A stretch of 11,308 bases of DNA. It comes from Rickettsiales bacterium (GTDB lineage: Bacteria; Pseudomonadota; Alphaproteobacteria; Rs-D84). The stretch is taken from assembly GCA_031259745.1 (NCBI GenBank), contig JAIRLB010000074.1, forward strand, positions 1 through 11,308, read 5' to 3'. Positions 1 to 5,729 of this stretch are shown piece after piece. The position numbers and the translations under genes are program-made. The notes below the pieces were generated by a model. The model saw nothing but the letters and a program-made list of their open reading frames with translations, was not told the origin of the DNA and made no database searches. The number at the start of each line of letters is the position of its first letter. Positions within the stretch are counted from its first letter, which is position 1.

Positions 1-29
1 CTTGTTTCACAAGACTCCATTTACCCGGG

Positions 30-50
30 TTGTGCGGTCAAGCCGCACAA
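30..50. repeat. Short hairpin repeat (diverged REP-like palindrome)
   Basis: An 8-bp perfect stem (ttgtgcgg / ccgcacaa) with a 5-nt loop is followed by 'tgac'. The other hairpin repeats of this window at 1459, 2282 and 10935 are also followed by 'gac', so this is probably a diverged member of the same class. It is not translated by any credible gene. Confidence 0.45.
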
Positions 51-98
51 TGACAGCCACGGGATGACAGAGGAGAGAAGTTAAGAGCGTAAAATAAA

Positions 99-357
99 GG
101 AAAAAGGAATAAGATTAAAGACCAAAGAACAAAGACCAGATAAGGAAAAAGTAATAAGGAAAAAGGAATAGGGAATAAGTTAATGAACAATGAACAGTGA
201 ACAATTTTATAGGTTGGGTACGCTTTTCATACCAGCAACATATTACCTGATACCTGATTTTGTTCTTTGCTCTTTGTTCTTTTCTCTTATTCCTTTTTCC
301 TTATTCCTTATCTGGTCTTTGTTCTTTTTTCTTATTCCAGATTTGCTTTTTGTTTTT
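99..357. repeat. Degenerate heptamer repeats forming a long imperfect inverted repeat
   Basis: The left arm (99-206) is a purine-rich run of 7-nt units. From 116 onward 13 units stay in phase (taaagac, caaagaa, caaagac, cagataa, ggaaaaa, gtaataa, ggaaaaa, ggaatag, ggaataa, then aacaatg-type units). The right arm (260-357) is pyrimidine-rich and also 7-nt periodic (ttgttct, ttgctct, ttgttct, tattcct, ttttcct, tattcct). Its reverse complement aligns with the left arm, including the shared word aaagaacaaagaccagataa. A tandem tacctga pair lies between them (244-257). Transcribed across, it could form a hairpin of about 80 bp with gaps. It sits directly upstream of rubrerythrin. Confidence 0.75.
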
Positions 358-370
358 TATCTGCTATTAT
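343..370 (+). promoter_or_regulatory. Candidate sigma70 promoter of rubrerythrin
   Basis: A TTGCTT -35 box (343-348) and a TATTAT -10 box (365-370) are separated by 16 nt. Transcription would begin near 377, about 28 nt before the rubrerythrin ATG. The -35 and spacer lie in the last heptamers of the right repeat arm. The tRNA-Arg promoter in this window has the same -35 hexamer and spacing. Prediction from sequence only. Confidence 0.45.
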
Positions 371-405
371 TTCTCTCAGATAAAAACGAAAAAAAGGAGA
401 AAATT

Positions 406-1029
406 ATGGCTATATCATTAAAAGGAACCCAGACCGAAAAAAATCTGCTGATCGCGTTCGCGGGGGAATCGCAGGCGCGCAACCGTTATACTTTCTTTGC
501 CTCTAAGGCGAAAGAAGATGGGTATCAGGCCATCTCAAAGATTTTCCTGGAAACCGCGGAACAGGAAAAAGAGCATGCCGAGCGCCTGTTCAAATTCCTT
601 GAGGGCGGCGATTTGGAAATCACGAATTCTTATCCGGCCGGCAAAATCGGCTCTACATTGGAAAATCTGCAGGCGGCGGCATACGGCGAGCACGAGGAAA
701 ACACGGAAATGTATCCGAAATTCGCGCAAATCGCGGCCCAGGAAGGTTTCGAGGCCATTGCCGAAATCTTGAAGAATATCGGCTATGCGGAGCGGTATCA
801 TGAATCGCGTTTCCGCGCTTTGATCGAGGCAATCGAAAAAGGAACATTGTTCAAGCAGGATAAAATCGTCATGTGGCGCTGCACGAATTGCGGCATGTGG
901 CATATCGGCGCCGAGGCGCCCAAAGTATGCCCGGCATGCCTGCATGCCCAGGGCTATTTCATCAGCGAGGGCATCACGTCGCGCTGCGATACAAACGAAG
1001 GTTTCTGTGAATATACAAATATCGACTAA
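406..1029 (+). CDS. rbr: Rubrerythrin (diiron peroxidase with C-terminal rubredoxin domain)
   Basis: A 207-residue rubrerythrin. The family reduces hydrogen peroxide to water in the cytoplasm of anaerobes and microaerophiles, using a diiron site fed by a rubredoxin-type iron. The four-helix ferritin-like domain spans about residues 5-147. Its expected ligands are visible: E21 (AGESQARNRY), E54 and H57 (EQEKEH), E95 and E98 (GEHEEN), E129 and H132 (AERYHE). The rubredoxin-like knuckles are C159/C162 (CTNCG) and C175/C178 (CPAC). About 20 residues beyond the usual end include two more cysteines. The start at 406 follows AAGGAGA 6 nt upstream. The frame is open back to 190, but that part only translates the heptamer repeats. 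A terminator follows, so the gene is probably monocistronic. Confidence 0.95.
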   Translation: MAISLKGTQTEKNLLIAFAGESQARNRYTFFASKAKEDGYQAISKIFLETAEQEKEHAERLFKFLEGGDLEITNSYPAGKIGSTLENLQAAAYGEHEENTEMYPKFAQIAAQEGFEAIAEILKNIGYAERYHESRFRALIEAIEKGTLFKQDKIVMWRCTNCGMWHIGAEAPKVCPACLHAQGYFISEGITSRCDTNEGFCEYTNID

Positions 1030-1066
1030 TCAGTTTGATGCTGAAATAACCTTATGCGAAAAATAA

Positions 1067-1103
1067 ACCCCGCAGCAGCATTAGCCCCGCGGGGGTCTTT
1101 CTT
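1067..1103 (+). terminator. Intrinsic terminator of rubrerythrin
   Basis: Stem accccgc (1067-1073) pairs with gcgggggt (1089-1096, one extra G) around a loop of about 15 nt, followed by ctttcttt. It lies about 40 nt after the rubrerythrin stop. The T tract is interrupted, so efficiency is uncertain. Confidence 0.6.
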
Positions 1104-1145
1104 TGATTCATTATTTTCTATGGCTGTTATATGTCTTTTTATTTA

Positions 1146-1322
1146 TTAAATTATCTTCAAATTCTTCAGTTCTTCATATACCTCATCTGCGATCATTTTT
1201 GTTCCGCATTATTTGGATGCTCATCAGCAGCATATAGTTCTGACAGATTACGCGACGCCTATTTGTCTCTAACTGCTCTTGACTCATCATTCGTACGGAG
1301 CAACTGTATTGAAAATCAAGAT
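1146..1322 (-). pseudogene. Possible decayed gene remnant, function not recognised
   Basis: On the minus strand three frames join into one plausible helical, hydrophilic C-terminus: MMSQEQLETNRR, then RNLSELYAADEHPNNAEQK, then MIADEVYEELKNLKII and a stop at 1146-1148. Two single-base losses explain the joins. One is near 1256. The other is in the A-run near 1194, where six A's instead of five would restore EQKMIADEV. No single frame gives a believable protein: the longest one continues upstream into a hairpin repeat. It lies downstream of fic on the same strand. An intact homologue is needed to confirm it. Confidence 0.3.
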
Positions 1323-1458
1323 TAATCTTGAGCACAGGCCATATTTTAATAAACTCTGTTAACATGCAGCAGCTTTTATCATGCATGCTACTATCGCTAC
1401 CATTAAACGGAAATCCCTTGTACACTGCTATATCTTGAACAATCGTGGAACGCAGGGG

Positions 1459-1478
1459 ATTCCCGCCTGCGCGGGAAT
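1459..1478. repeat. RAGGNP-type hairpin repeat, copy 1
   Basis: The 20-nt unit attcccgcctgcgcgggaat forms an 8-bp stem with a 4-nt loop and is followed by gacg. The preceding gcagggg (1452-1458) is also found in the inverted copy at 10877-10903. Repeats of this type are widespread between genes in proteobacteria. Confidence 0.8.
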
Positions 1479-1575
1479 GACGGATATGAGGCATGGCAAT
1501 TATAAACGTCATATTTCTGTATATGAAATTATTGACCTTTACAATCAAATGCGGCGATAATTTTATATTCCGACA

Positions 1576-2184
1576 TTATAAATTCCCTGTCTTAAATTCG
1601 TCATATCCTTCGTAATAATAACTGGTGTCTATGCCGTGCATAAATGTTTCGCGATCGTTTATTTTTCCGGTCAGTGCGGATTTCAGCAATTGTTTGATTT
1701 CAGTGTCTTTTACCGGGCTTCGCTGCATTGCGGACAGGTATTCGTCTTTATCGATTTTGTTCCAATCGATTACTTTCTTTAATTCTTTTTTCAGAATCAA
1801 ATCCAGCCATATTCGCGTTGCGCGGCCGTTGCCTTCGCGAAAGGGATGCGCGATATTCATTTCCACATATTTTGCCACAATTTCATCAAATGTTACTTGG
1901 GGCATTTTATCAATAGCTTTTAGTGATTGCGGCAAATACATCAACGGCGCAAAACGAAAGTTTCCTTTTGCAATATTCACATCGCGCAACTTGCCGGCGA
2001 AATTGTAAATATCTTTGAACAAAGCCTTGTGAATTCGTTGCAGCCCGCCGAATGTTCCGACTTTGATTTTATCCATTGCGCCTGTGTCGTATAGTTTTTT
2101 TGCGGCGATTTTGCTAATACGCTCTTCCGCCTTGTTCAGTTCAATTTGTGAAGTAATTCCAAGCTTATTCTTCAAAATTGGCAT
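1576..2184 (-). CDS. fic: Fic-domain AMP-transferase (class III, self-inhibited)
   Basis: A 202-residue Fic protein. Fic enzymes usually transfer AMP from ATP to a hydroxyl side chain of a target protein. The catalytic motif HPFREGNGR is at 113-121, with H113 as the base, and RATR follows. An N-terminal helix bundle precedes it. Near the C-terminus SYYYEG (188-193) fits the inhibitory S/T-xxx-E-G/N motif, whose glutamate blocks productive ATP binding. This placement defines class III Fic proteins such as Neisseria meningitidis NmFic, which modifies DNA gyrase subunit GyrB. The target here is unknown; gyrase or topoisomerase IV is an inference from NmFic. The length matches that class, and no separate antitoxin gene is next to it. 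The start follows AAAGGAA. A weak promoter (TGGATT, 16 nt, TAAAAT) may lie just upstream. Confidence 0.93.
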   Translation of the reverse strand: MPILKNKLGITSQIELNKAEERISKIAAKKLYDTGAMDKIKVGTFGGLQRIHKALFKDIYNFAGKLRDVNIAKGNFRFAPLMYLPQSLKAIDKMPQVTFDEIVAKYVEMNIAHPFREGNGRATRIWLDLILKKELKKVIDWNKIDKDEYLSAMQRSPVKDTEIKQLLKSALTGKINDRETFMHGIDTSYYYEGYDEFKTGNL

Positions 2185-2277
2185 TTTATATTCCTTTGTA
2201 TTATCATTTTAGCAAATCGCATAAGAAAATCCAGTATTTTATATTTTTGAACATATATAATTGCTGTGATTCATCCG

Positions 2278-2305
2278 CGTCATTCCCGCCTGCGCGGGAA
2301 TGACG
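2278..2305. repeat. RAGGNP-type hairpin repeat, copy 2
   Basis: The same 20-nt core as copy 1 occupies 2282-2301. Here it extends to a longer palindrome because cgtc precedes and gacg follows. It lies in the gap between the flavoprotein gene and fic, where it could end or stabilise the upstream transcript. Confidence 0.85.
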
Positions 2306-2360
2306 ATGTGAGAGCGAGAGTGACGAATGTGAGGGCAGTAATGGCGAATGTGAAAGGATT
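2301..2360. repeat. Three degenerate tandem 20-mers
   Basis: Three 20-nt units follow the hairpin: tgacgatgtgagagcgagag, tgacgaatgtgagggcagta and atggcgaatgtgaaaggatt. They share a t-g-(a/g)-cga(a)tgtgag core and decay with distance from the hairpin. The rest of the 2185-2470 gap shows nothing I can assign. Confidence 0.5.
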
Positions 2361-2470
2361 GGAATATAAGTAATGCAAGTTCTGCAATGCGGGCAGAAAA
2401 CATCTTACTTTTATTCTGGACAAGAAAAACATTTACTTGACTTGCACGGGGATAATGCGGGTGACAATAT

Positions 2471-2896
2471 TTATCTTATTTTCCCAGTTGTTAACTTATA
2501 TCCAGAATAGAACTTATATTCATGCGGGATAAATCCCAACAAGGCGTAATTTTCATCATCCGGGCCGGAATAGCCGTAAGCTTTGTAATCATCATTCCAG
2601 AATTTGTGTTTTTGTTCGACTGAATCGATAATCTCGATTTTTCCAAACAGGCGGACCGCATGCCTGTTCTGGGGGTTGAAATAATACAGGCAGCATTTTG
2701 GATCACGCATAATCTGCCGATACTTTGGCGATTCGTTATTGGTCATAAAACGCAGGCTCAAATCAGCCGCATCCTTGTTCATCGCATTCATGACATGGCG
2801 CGTCTCAGGATAACCGTCCAAAGAAATCGTCGCCAGCTGCAGCGAATCGCAAGCCCGTATGATATCCAGTATGGATCGCATGATTTCATCAGTCAT
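2471..2896 (-). CDS. Pyridoxamine 5'-phosphate oxidase-family flavoprotein
   Basis: A 141-residue protein of the FMN-binding split-barrel fold, resembling the small stress-protein or PNPOx-like members rather than true PdxH. Family features seen are an N-terminal helix, a first strand pair LQLATISLDGYPETRHVMNA (about 19-38), then RFMTNNESPKYRQI and the strand KCCLYYFNP (about 68-76), followed by AVRLFGKIEII. Such proteins bind FMN or another flavin/deazaflavin cofactor; the substrate cannot be told from sequence. The ATG overlaps the end of the upstream lipoprotein gene by 8 nt (ATGACTGA), and a GGAGA ribosome site lies inside that gene. The overlap indicates translational coupling. Confidence 0.85.
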   Translation of the reverse strand: MTDEIMRSILDIIRACDSLQLATISLDGYPETRHVMNAMNKDAADLSLRFMTNNESPKYRQIMRDPKCCLYYFNPQNRHAVRLFGKIEIIDSVEQKHKFWNDDYKAYGYSGPDDENYALLGFIPHEYKFYSGYKLTTGKIR

Positions 2897-3362
2897 TTTT
2901 TATCTCCATCTCATCGAGCGCCTTGCCCAGTTCAAACAAAGAGCTGTTCGCGCATCCGCGGCCGCTCCAACCCAGTAATTCTTGTCCGGTTTTATTGTCG
3001 GCAATGGAAAGATTGAAACGCCACCACCAAAAGCCGTTTAACGCGCACAGCGGATTGAATTCGGGCATTCTTTCGGAAATTTGAATAATATAACGCGCTT
3101 TGCCGGTATTTGTCGTGCTCAAAATCGAATATGAATCATCCGATGCCATATATGTTGGTGAAACAGCGGATCGTTTTTCACCGACTGTTATTTTATAACC
3201 GCGATTCTCCAAGTGTTTTTTGATTGCATGTTGAAATTGATACCCGCCGCGATCGACATAAAACAATTCATTTTTATCCAAAGTATTCGGCTTGACATGC
3301 ATGCTGTTGCAGCCGGTCAGCAAAATACAAGCCAGCAAGGGCAGGGAATAAATAATTTTCAT
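2889..3362 (-). CDS. Putative outer-membrane or periplasmic lipoprotein, unknown function
   Basis: A 157-residue protein with a clear lipoprotein signal: MKIIYSLPLLACILLTGC, lipobox LLTGC, with acylated C18. The mature part has no domain I recognise. It includes a region that may bind or pack as a beta sheet (ARYIIQISERM) and an aromatic patch (GFWWWRFNL) followed by GWSGRGCANS near the C-terminus. I place the start at 3362, after AGAGGAAATT, and not at the ATG six codons earlier, because the ribosome site and signal peptide both fit 3362. It starts 31 nt after the tRNA-Arg 3' end, with no visible terminator or promoter between, and overlaps the flavoprotein gene by 8 nt. Confidence 0.75.
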   Translation of the reverse strand: MKIIYSLPLLACILLTGCNSMHVKPNTLDKNELFYVDRGGYQFQHAIKKHLENRGYKITVGEKRSAVSPTYMASDDSYSILSTTNTGKARYIIQISERMPEFNPLCALNGFWWWRFNLSIADNKTGQELLGWSGRGCANSSLFELGKALDEMEIKND

Positions 3363-3393
3363 AATTTCCTCTGATAACAATTAGTTTGATTTC

Positions 3394-3470
3394 TGGCGTA
3401 CCCGACAGGAATCGAACCTGTAATCTCCGCCTTCGGAGGGCGGCGCTTTATCCAGTTAAGCCACGGGTAC
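3394..3470 (-). tRNA. tRNA-Arg (anticodon CCG)
   Basis: A 77-nt cloverleaf with encoded CCA. The acceptor GTACCCG pairs with CGGGTAC; discriminator G is followed by CCA. The D arm is GCTT/AAGC, the anticodon stem is CCGCC/GGCGG with loop CTCCGAA, and the T arm is ACAGG/CCTGT with loop TTCGATT. Anticodon CCG reads the arginine codon CGG. Confidence 0.95.
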
Positions 3471-3479
3471 ATAAAATCT

Positions 3480-3507
3480 ATTATAAATATCGCGCCTTGA
3501 AAAGCAA
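3480..3507 (-). promoter_or_regulatory. Sigma70 promoter of tRNA-Arg
   Basis: On the minus strand TTGCTT (3507-3502) and a consensus TATAAT (3485-3480) are separated by 16 nt. The predicted start is within a few bases of the tRNA 5' end. It may also drive the lipoprotein and flavoprotein genes downstream. Confidence 0.65.
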
Positions 3508-3574
3508 ATTTAATTTTTTTTATGGACAATGCGTTGTAAAACCAATAAAATATCTTTTATAAAACACTGCTAAT

Positions 3575-3650
3575 CCAAACCTCCGATTAATATGTCGGTT
3601 TTTGTTTTTTCAGAAATCCCTGATTTCCGCGACATTTTTTTCTTCTTACA
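3575..3650 (+). other. Two hairpins with T-rich tails, role unclear
   Basis: A weak hairpin ccga/tcgg is followed by tttttgtttttt (about 3581-3611). A second, gaaatc/gatttc with a cct loop (3613-3627), is followed after 8 nt by a T tract. They look like plus-strand terminators, but no plus-strand gene precedes them. Nothing else is visible in 3508-3676. Confidence 0.25.
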
Positions 3651-3676
3651 ATAATAAATCGCAAAATAAAAAGCAT

Positions 3677-3705
3677 TTGCATTTTGTTTTCTAATATGAT
3701 ATAAC
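3677..3705 (+). promoter_or_regulatory. Sigma70 promoter of the leader RNA and envelope operon
   Basis: TTGCAT (3677-3682) and TATAAC (3700-3705) are separated by exactly 17 nt, giving a start near 3712. It is the best-formed promoter ahead of the 3924-8304 gene block. Confidence 0.6.
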
Positions 3706-3711
3706 CTTACA

Positions 3712-3923
3712 GTCTTAAAGATGTATTATCTTGTGGACGGGGTATAGTAACCTCATAATGCACGCTGTGCGCAGGCGAGACTGCGTAAATATTCTCCAAT
3801 CTTTTTTGGTTGGAAGGCTGGCGAATAAGGCTATGCCAAATAAGCCGCACTATTTGTATTATAGTTACTAACCTCCAACCACCAAATCCCGGTGGTTTTT
3901 GTTTGTCAAAAGGAGGTTTGTAC
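3712..3923 (+). ncRNA. Structured 5' leader RNA (candidate riboswitch, attenuator or small RNA)
   Basis: Nested complementary segments suggest a folded domain: tagtaac (3745-3751) with gttacta (3864-3870), ataat (3755-3759) with attat (3858-3862), and gtgcg (3767-3771) with cgcac (3846-3850). Inside are small hairpins: cgcag/ctgcg (3770-3785), tccaa/ttgga (3795-3814) and tggc/gcca (3819-3838). An intrinsic terminator follows (3877-3904). aacctcc (3870-3876) is an exact complement of the ribosome site ggaggtt (3912-3918), and aacctc recurs at 3749-3754. It matches no riboswitch consensus that I know. It could control the downstream gene by termination and by masking the ribosome site, or be released as a small RNA of about 190 nt. 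Confidence 0.5.
3877..3904 (+). terminator. Intrinsic terminator at the end of the leader
   Basis: A perfect 7-bp stem (aaccacc 3877-3883, ggtggtt 3891-3897) with loop aaatccc is followed by a T-rich run (tttttgttt). It lies between the operon promoter and the first start codon. Full termination here would block the operon, so it is probably conditional. Confidence 0.75.
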
Positions 3924-5270
3924 ATGATAAATATTGTTCTTTACGCCGTCGGCAACGATGCGCGGAAGAAAAGTGTGCGCTTTTGGGCACTGCCCCCGCC
4001 GGTTGTTTGCTTGGCAAAACCTGCGACCGCGGCGGCATTGTCCGTGGCATTTTGCCTTTTAGGACAAAATGGCGCTATCGCCGCTTCTTCGGCGCCAGAA
4101 AAATTCGTCAAGGAAATCCGCGCTTCGGGCCCGTCCACCAATATTGATTCCATTATGAATCTGCCGAAAGCGGAACGCGGCGCCATAATACTCGCCGCCG
4201 GCAGGCGTCCCGTGCGCATAGAAGTCGATTCTGTATCGATAAAATCAATAAAAGATTTTGAAAAAGTTCCGCCTATCGCGTTCATTGACGGATTAAACGT
4301 CATAAAATTGCTGCAATTCATTCCGGCAGACGAAGTTCCGCGGGATGTCGCCGATTATTGCAATGCGATGAACCAAGAAATCAAATTCATGCTGGCGCAC
4401 GAAGCCAAGCACGAAAAAGACAGCCGGGCGGATTTATCCCGCCTGTCAGCGGGACAGCTGGGCGTTTTCGTATTGCAATTGGAAATTGTTAGCCGGTTAG
4501 AAGAGCTGATGGCGCGGCGGAGCGTCTTTATGGCGACCGGTAAAATCACAGATGCATTTCCGCGCGACTTGCACGAAATCGGCCGCAGAACGAAAAAAAG
4601 CACAGACTTTGACGCGTTGTTTCAGCGCGCGGATAAAGCCGATAAGAATCCGTTCAGGCACAGCGCTATCAGACTGATGGAATTGGAAAACAGGTTTTAT
4701 CTGGAATGGCTGTTCAATCATCGATGTGAATTGGCCCCCGCGCCCGCCACCGGCGAATTGGACGCAATCCTGACGCAGGTCCTGCGCAGCGCGAATGCGG
4801 AATATGTCCGATATATCGCGCGCGGGCAGTTTGGTCAGATTGTCATGAAAAGCTTTGATCGGCAAAACCGGCAGCTGCGCGCGCATTATCGCGCCGCCGC
4901 CAAAGCGCATGCGACGGGACAGGCCGAACATAAAGCAGCAGCGCCGGACTTTGGACAACTGATGCGGCAGCTTTATTCCATAGATGGCGTTTCTTTTTTA
5001 GATTCCATTTCCCGCGACATCAGCTTTACGCATTCCAGCGTAATTCAGAAATTGTATGAAGATAAAAATTATCAGAAAACAATTTCCGAATTGTTAAAAT
5101 CGATGCCATCGGTGGCAAATGCAACAACACAGATGCAAAAAGAGCTGTTCGGGGCGCAGGATAATGTTGCGCCACATAAGCTGGATGTCAGCGACAATCG
5201 CAACATAAAATTTTATTTCAGCGACACAGATATAGAAAAAATCGTGAAAATCATGGGATTAGAGAGGTAG
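3924..5270 (+). CDS. Exported protein with HExxH motif, putative metallopeptidase
   Basis: A 448-residue protein. A long N-terminal region ends in a hydrophobic stretch, AAALSVAFCLLGQNGAIA (about 37-53), that looks like an export signal with an unusually long positive N-region. HEAKH at 159-163 fits the zinc-protease motif HExxH, with a candidate third ligand at E193/E194 in RLEELMARR, about 30 residues on. The spacing is compatible with gluzincin-like enzymes but is not proof. It resembles, from memory, uncharacterised putative-metallopeptidase families such as DUF6782; I cannot verify this. The rest is mostly helical and hydrophilic. The start follows a strong AAAGGAGG 7-8 nt upstream. The leader RNA with terminator and anti-SD lies directly before it. 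It is the first gene of the block ending at 8304. Confidence 0.7.
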   Translation: MINIVLYAVGNDARKKSVRFWALPPPVVCLAKPATAAALSVAFCLLGQNGAIAASSAPEKFVKEIRASGPSTNIDSIMNLPKAERGAIILAAGRRPVRIEVDSVSIKSIKDFEKVPPIAFIDGLNVIKLLQFIPADEVPRDVADYCNAMNQEIKFMLAHEAKHEKDSRADLSRLSAGQLGVFVLQLEIVSRLEELMARRSVFMATGKITDAFPRDLHEIGRRTKKSTDFDALFQRADKADKNPFRHSAIRLMELENRFYLEWLFNHRCELAPAPATGELDAILTQVLRSANAEYVRYIARGQFGQIVMKSFDRQNRQLRAHYRAAAKAHATGQAEHKAAAPDFGQLMRQLYSIDGVSFLDSISRDISFTHSSVIQKLYEDKNYQKTISELLKSMPSVANATTQMQKELFGAQDNVAPHKLDVSDNRNIKFYFSDTDIEKIVKIMGLER

Positions 5271-5273
5271 AAA

Positions 5274-5723
5274 ATGAAAACAATAATGAAAATATTTTCA
5301 ATGGCGGTAACGTTTGCCGTTATGTTCATGTATAAGAAGGATGTTGGGGCCGGCACCGCCGCCGGGTGTTCTGCCGCCGGATACACAACAAACTATTCAT
5401 ATGAATGTTCTAAAGGGCAATATTACGCTAATAGTTGCATTAACTGCCCGGGCAACGGAACAACAGCCACAAAGAATAAATATCGGACTTCTGTAATAAA
5501 ATGTCAGCCTTGCAATGCCAGGGGAATTGCAACAGGTCAATGCGATTATCTGGGACAAACGAATACGTTTGGTTTGGATTTGTGGATGATAGCCACATAT
5601 AATAATTATATTATTCCGATTACAAAATGCTTTATGCCCAGAGGCGCTGTTTACAGCGATGCGACTGGTGTCGGAGTTTATGATTCCGACTGCTATTATA
5701 CAACCGGGACGACTTCAAGTTAA
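5274..5723 (+). CDS. Small Cys-rich exported protein, unknown function
   Basis: A 149-residue protein with a signal peptide (MKTIMKIFSMAVTFAVMF, cleavage probably near VGAG about residue 26). The mature part is rich in Cys, Gly, Thr and Tyr, with Cys pairs typical of disulfide-stabilised surface modules: SCINC, KCQPC and a C-terminal part from KCFMPRG to DSDCYYT. From memory, similar Cys-x-x-Cys and 'DxTG...CYY' patterns occur in large surface proteins of gut alphaproteobacteria; this needs a search. It starts 3 nt after the previous stop, with AGAGAGG as ribosome site, and ends 6 nt before the GT2 gene. Its many Ser, Thr and Asn residues make it a possible substrate of the neighbouring glycosyltransferases, which is inference. 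Confidence 0.75.
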   Translation: MKTIMKIFSMAVTFAVMFMYKKDVGAGTAAGCSAAGYTTNYSYECSKGQYYANSCINCPGNGTTATKNKYRTSVIKCQPCNARGIATGQCDYLGQTNTFGLDLWMIATYNNYIIPITKCFMPRGAVYSDATGVGVYDSDCYYTTGTTSS

Positions 5724-5729
5724 TAATTT

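Noticed and set aside
190..405. A 72-residue N-terminal extension of rubrerythrin rich in Leu and Phe that looks like membrane segments
   Set aside because: It is only the translation of the T-rich heptamer repeat. The ribosome site and the conserved rubrerythrin start are at 406.
535..945. A 136-residue minus-strand open frame
   Set aside because: It lies fully inside the certain rubrerythrin gene in antisense.
1131..1325. A 64-residue plus-strand open frame
   Set aside because: No ribosome site and no recognisable content. The opposite strand reads better as coding remnants.
1183..1548. A 121-residue minus-strand open frame
   Set aside because: It includes the RAGGNP translation of a hairpin repeat and has no family resemblance. 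Only its 3' part may belong to a decayed gene.
2278..2360. CRISPR array
   Set aside because: The tandem units are degenerate and contiguous with no spacers, and no cas genes are present.
3712..3904. Identity of the leader as 6S, SRP, RNase P or tmRNA, or as a TPP, cobalamin, FMN or GEMM riboswitch
   Set aside because: The conserved motifs of those RNAs that I know are not visible, so I leave the class open.
3707..3925. A 72-residue minus-strand open frame over the leader RNA
   Set aside because: Its translation (KPPGFGGW) comes from the terminator and ribosome-site region. The plus-strand promoter, terminator and ribosome site explain the segment better.
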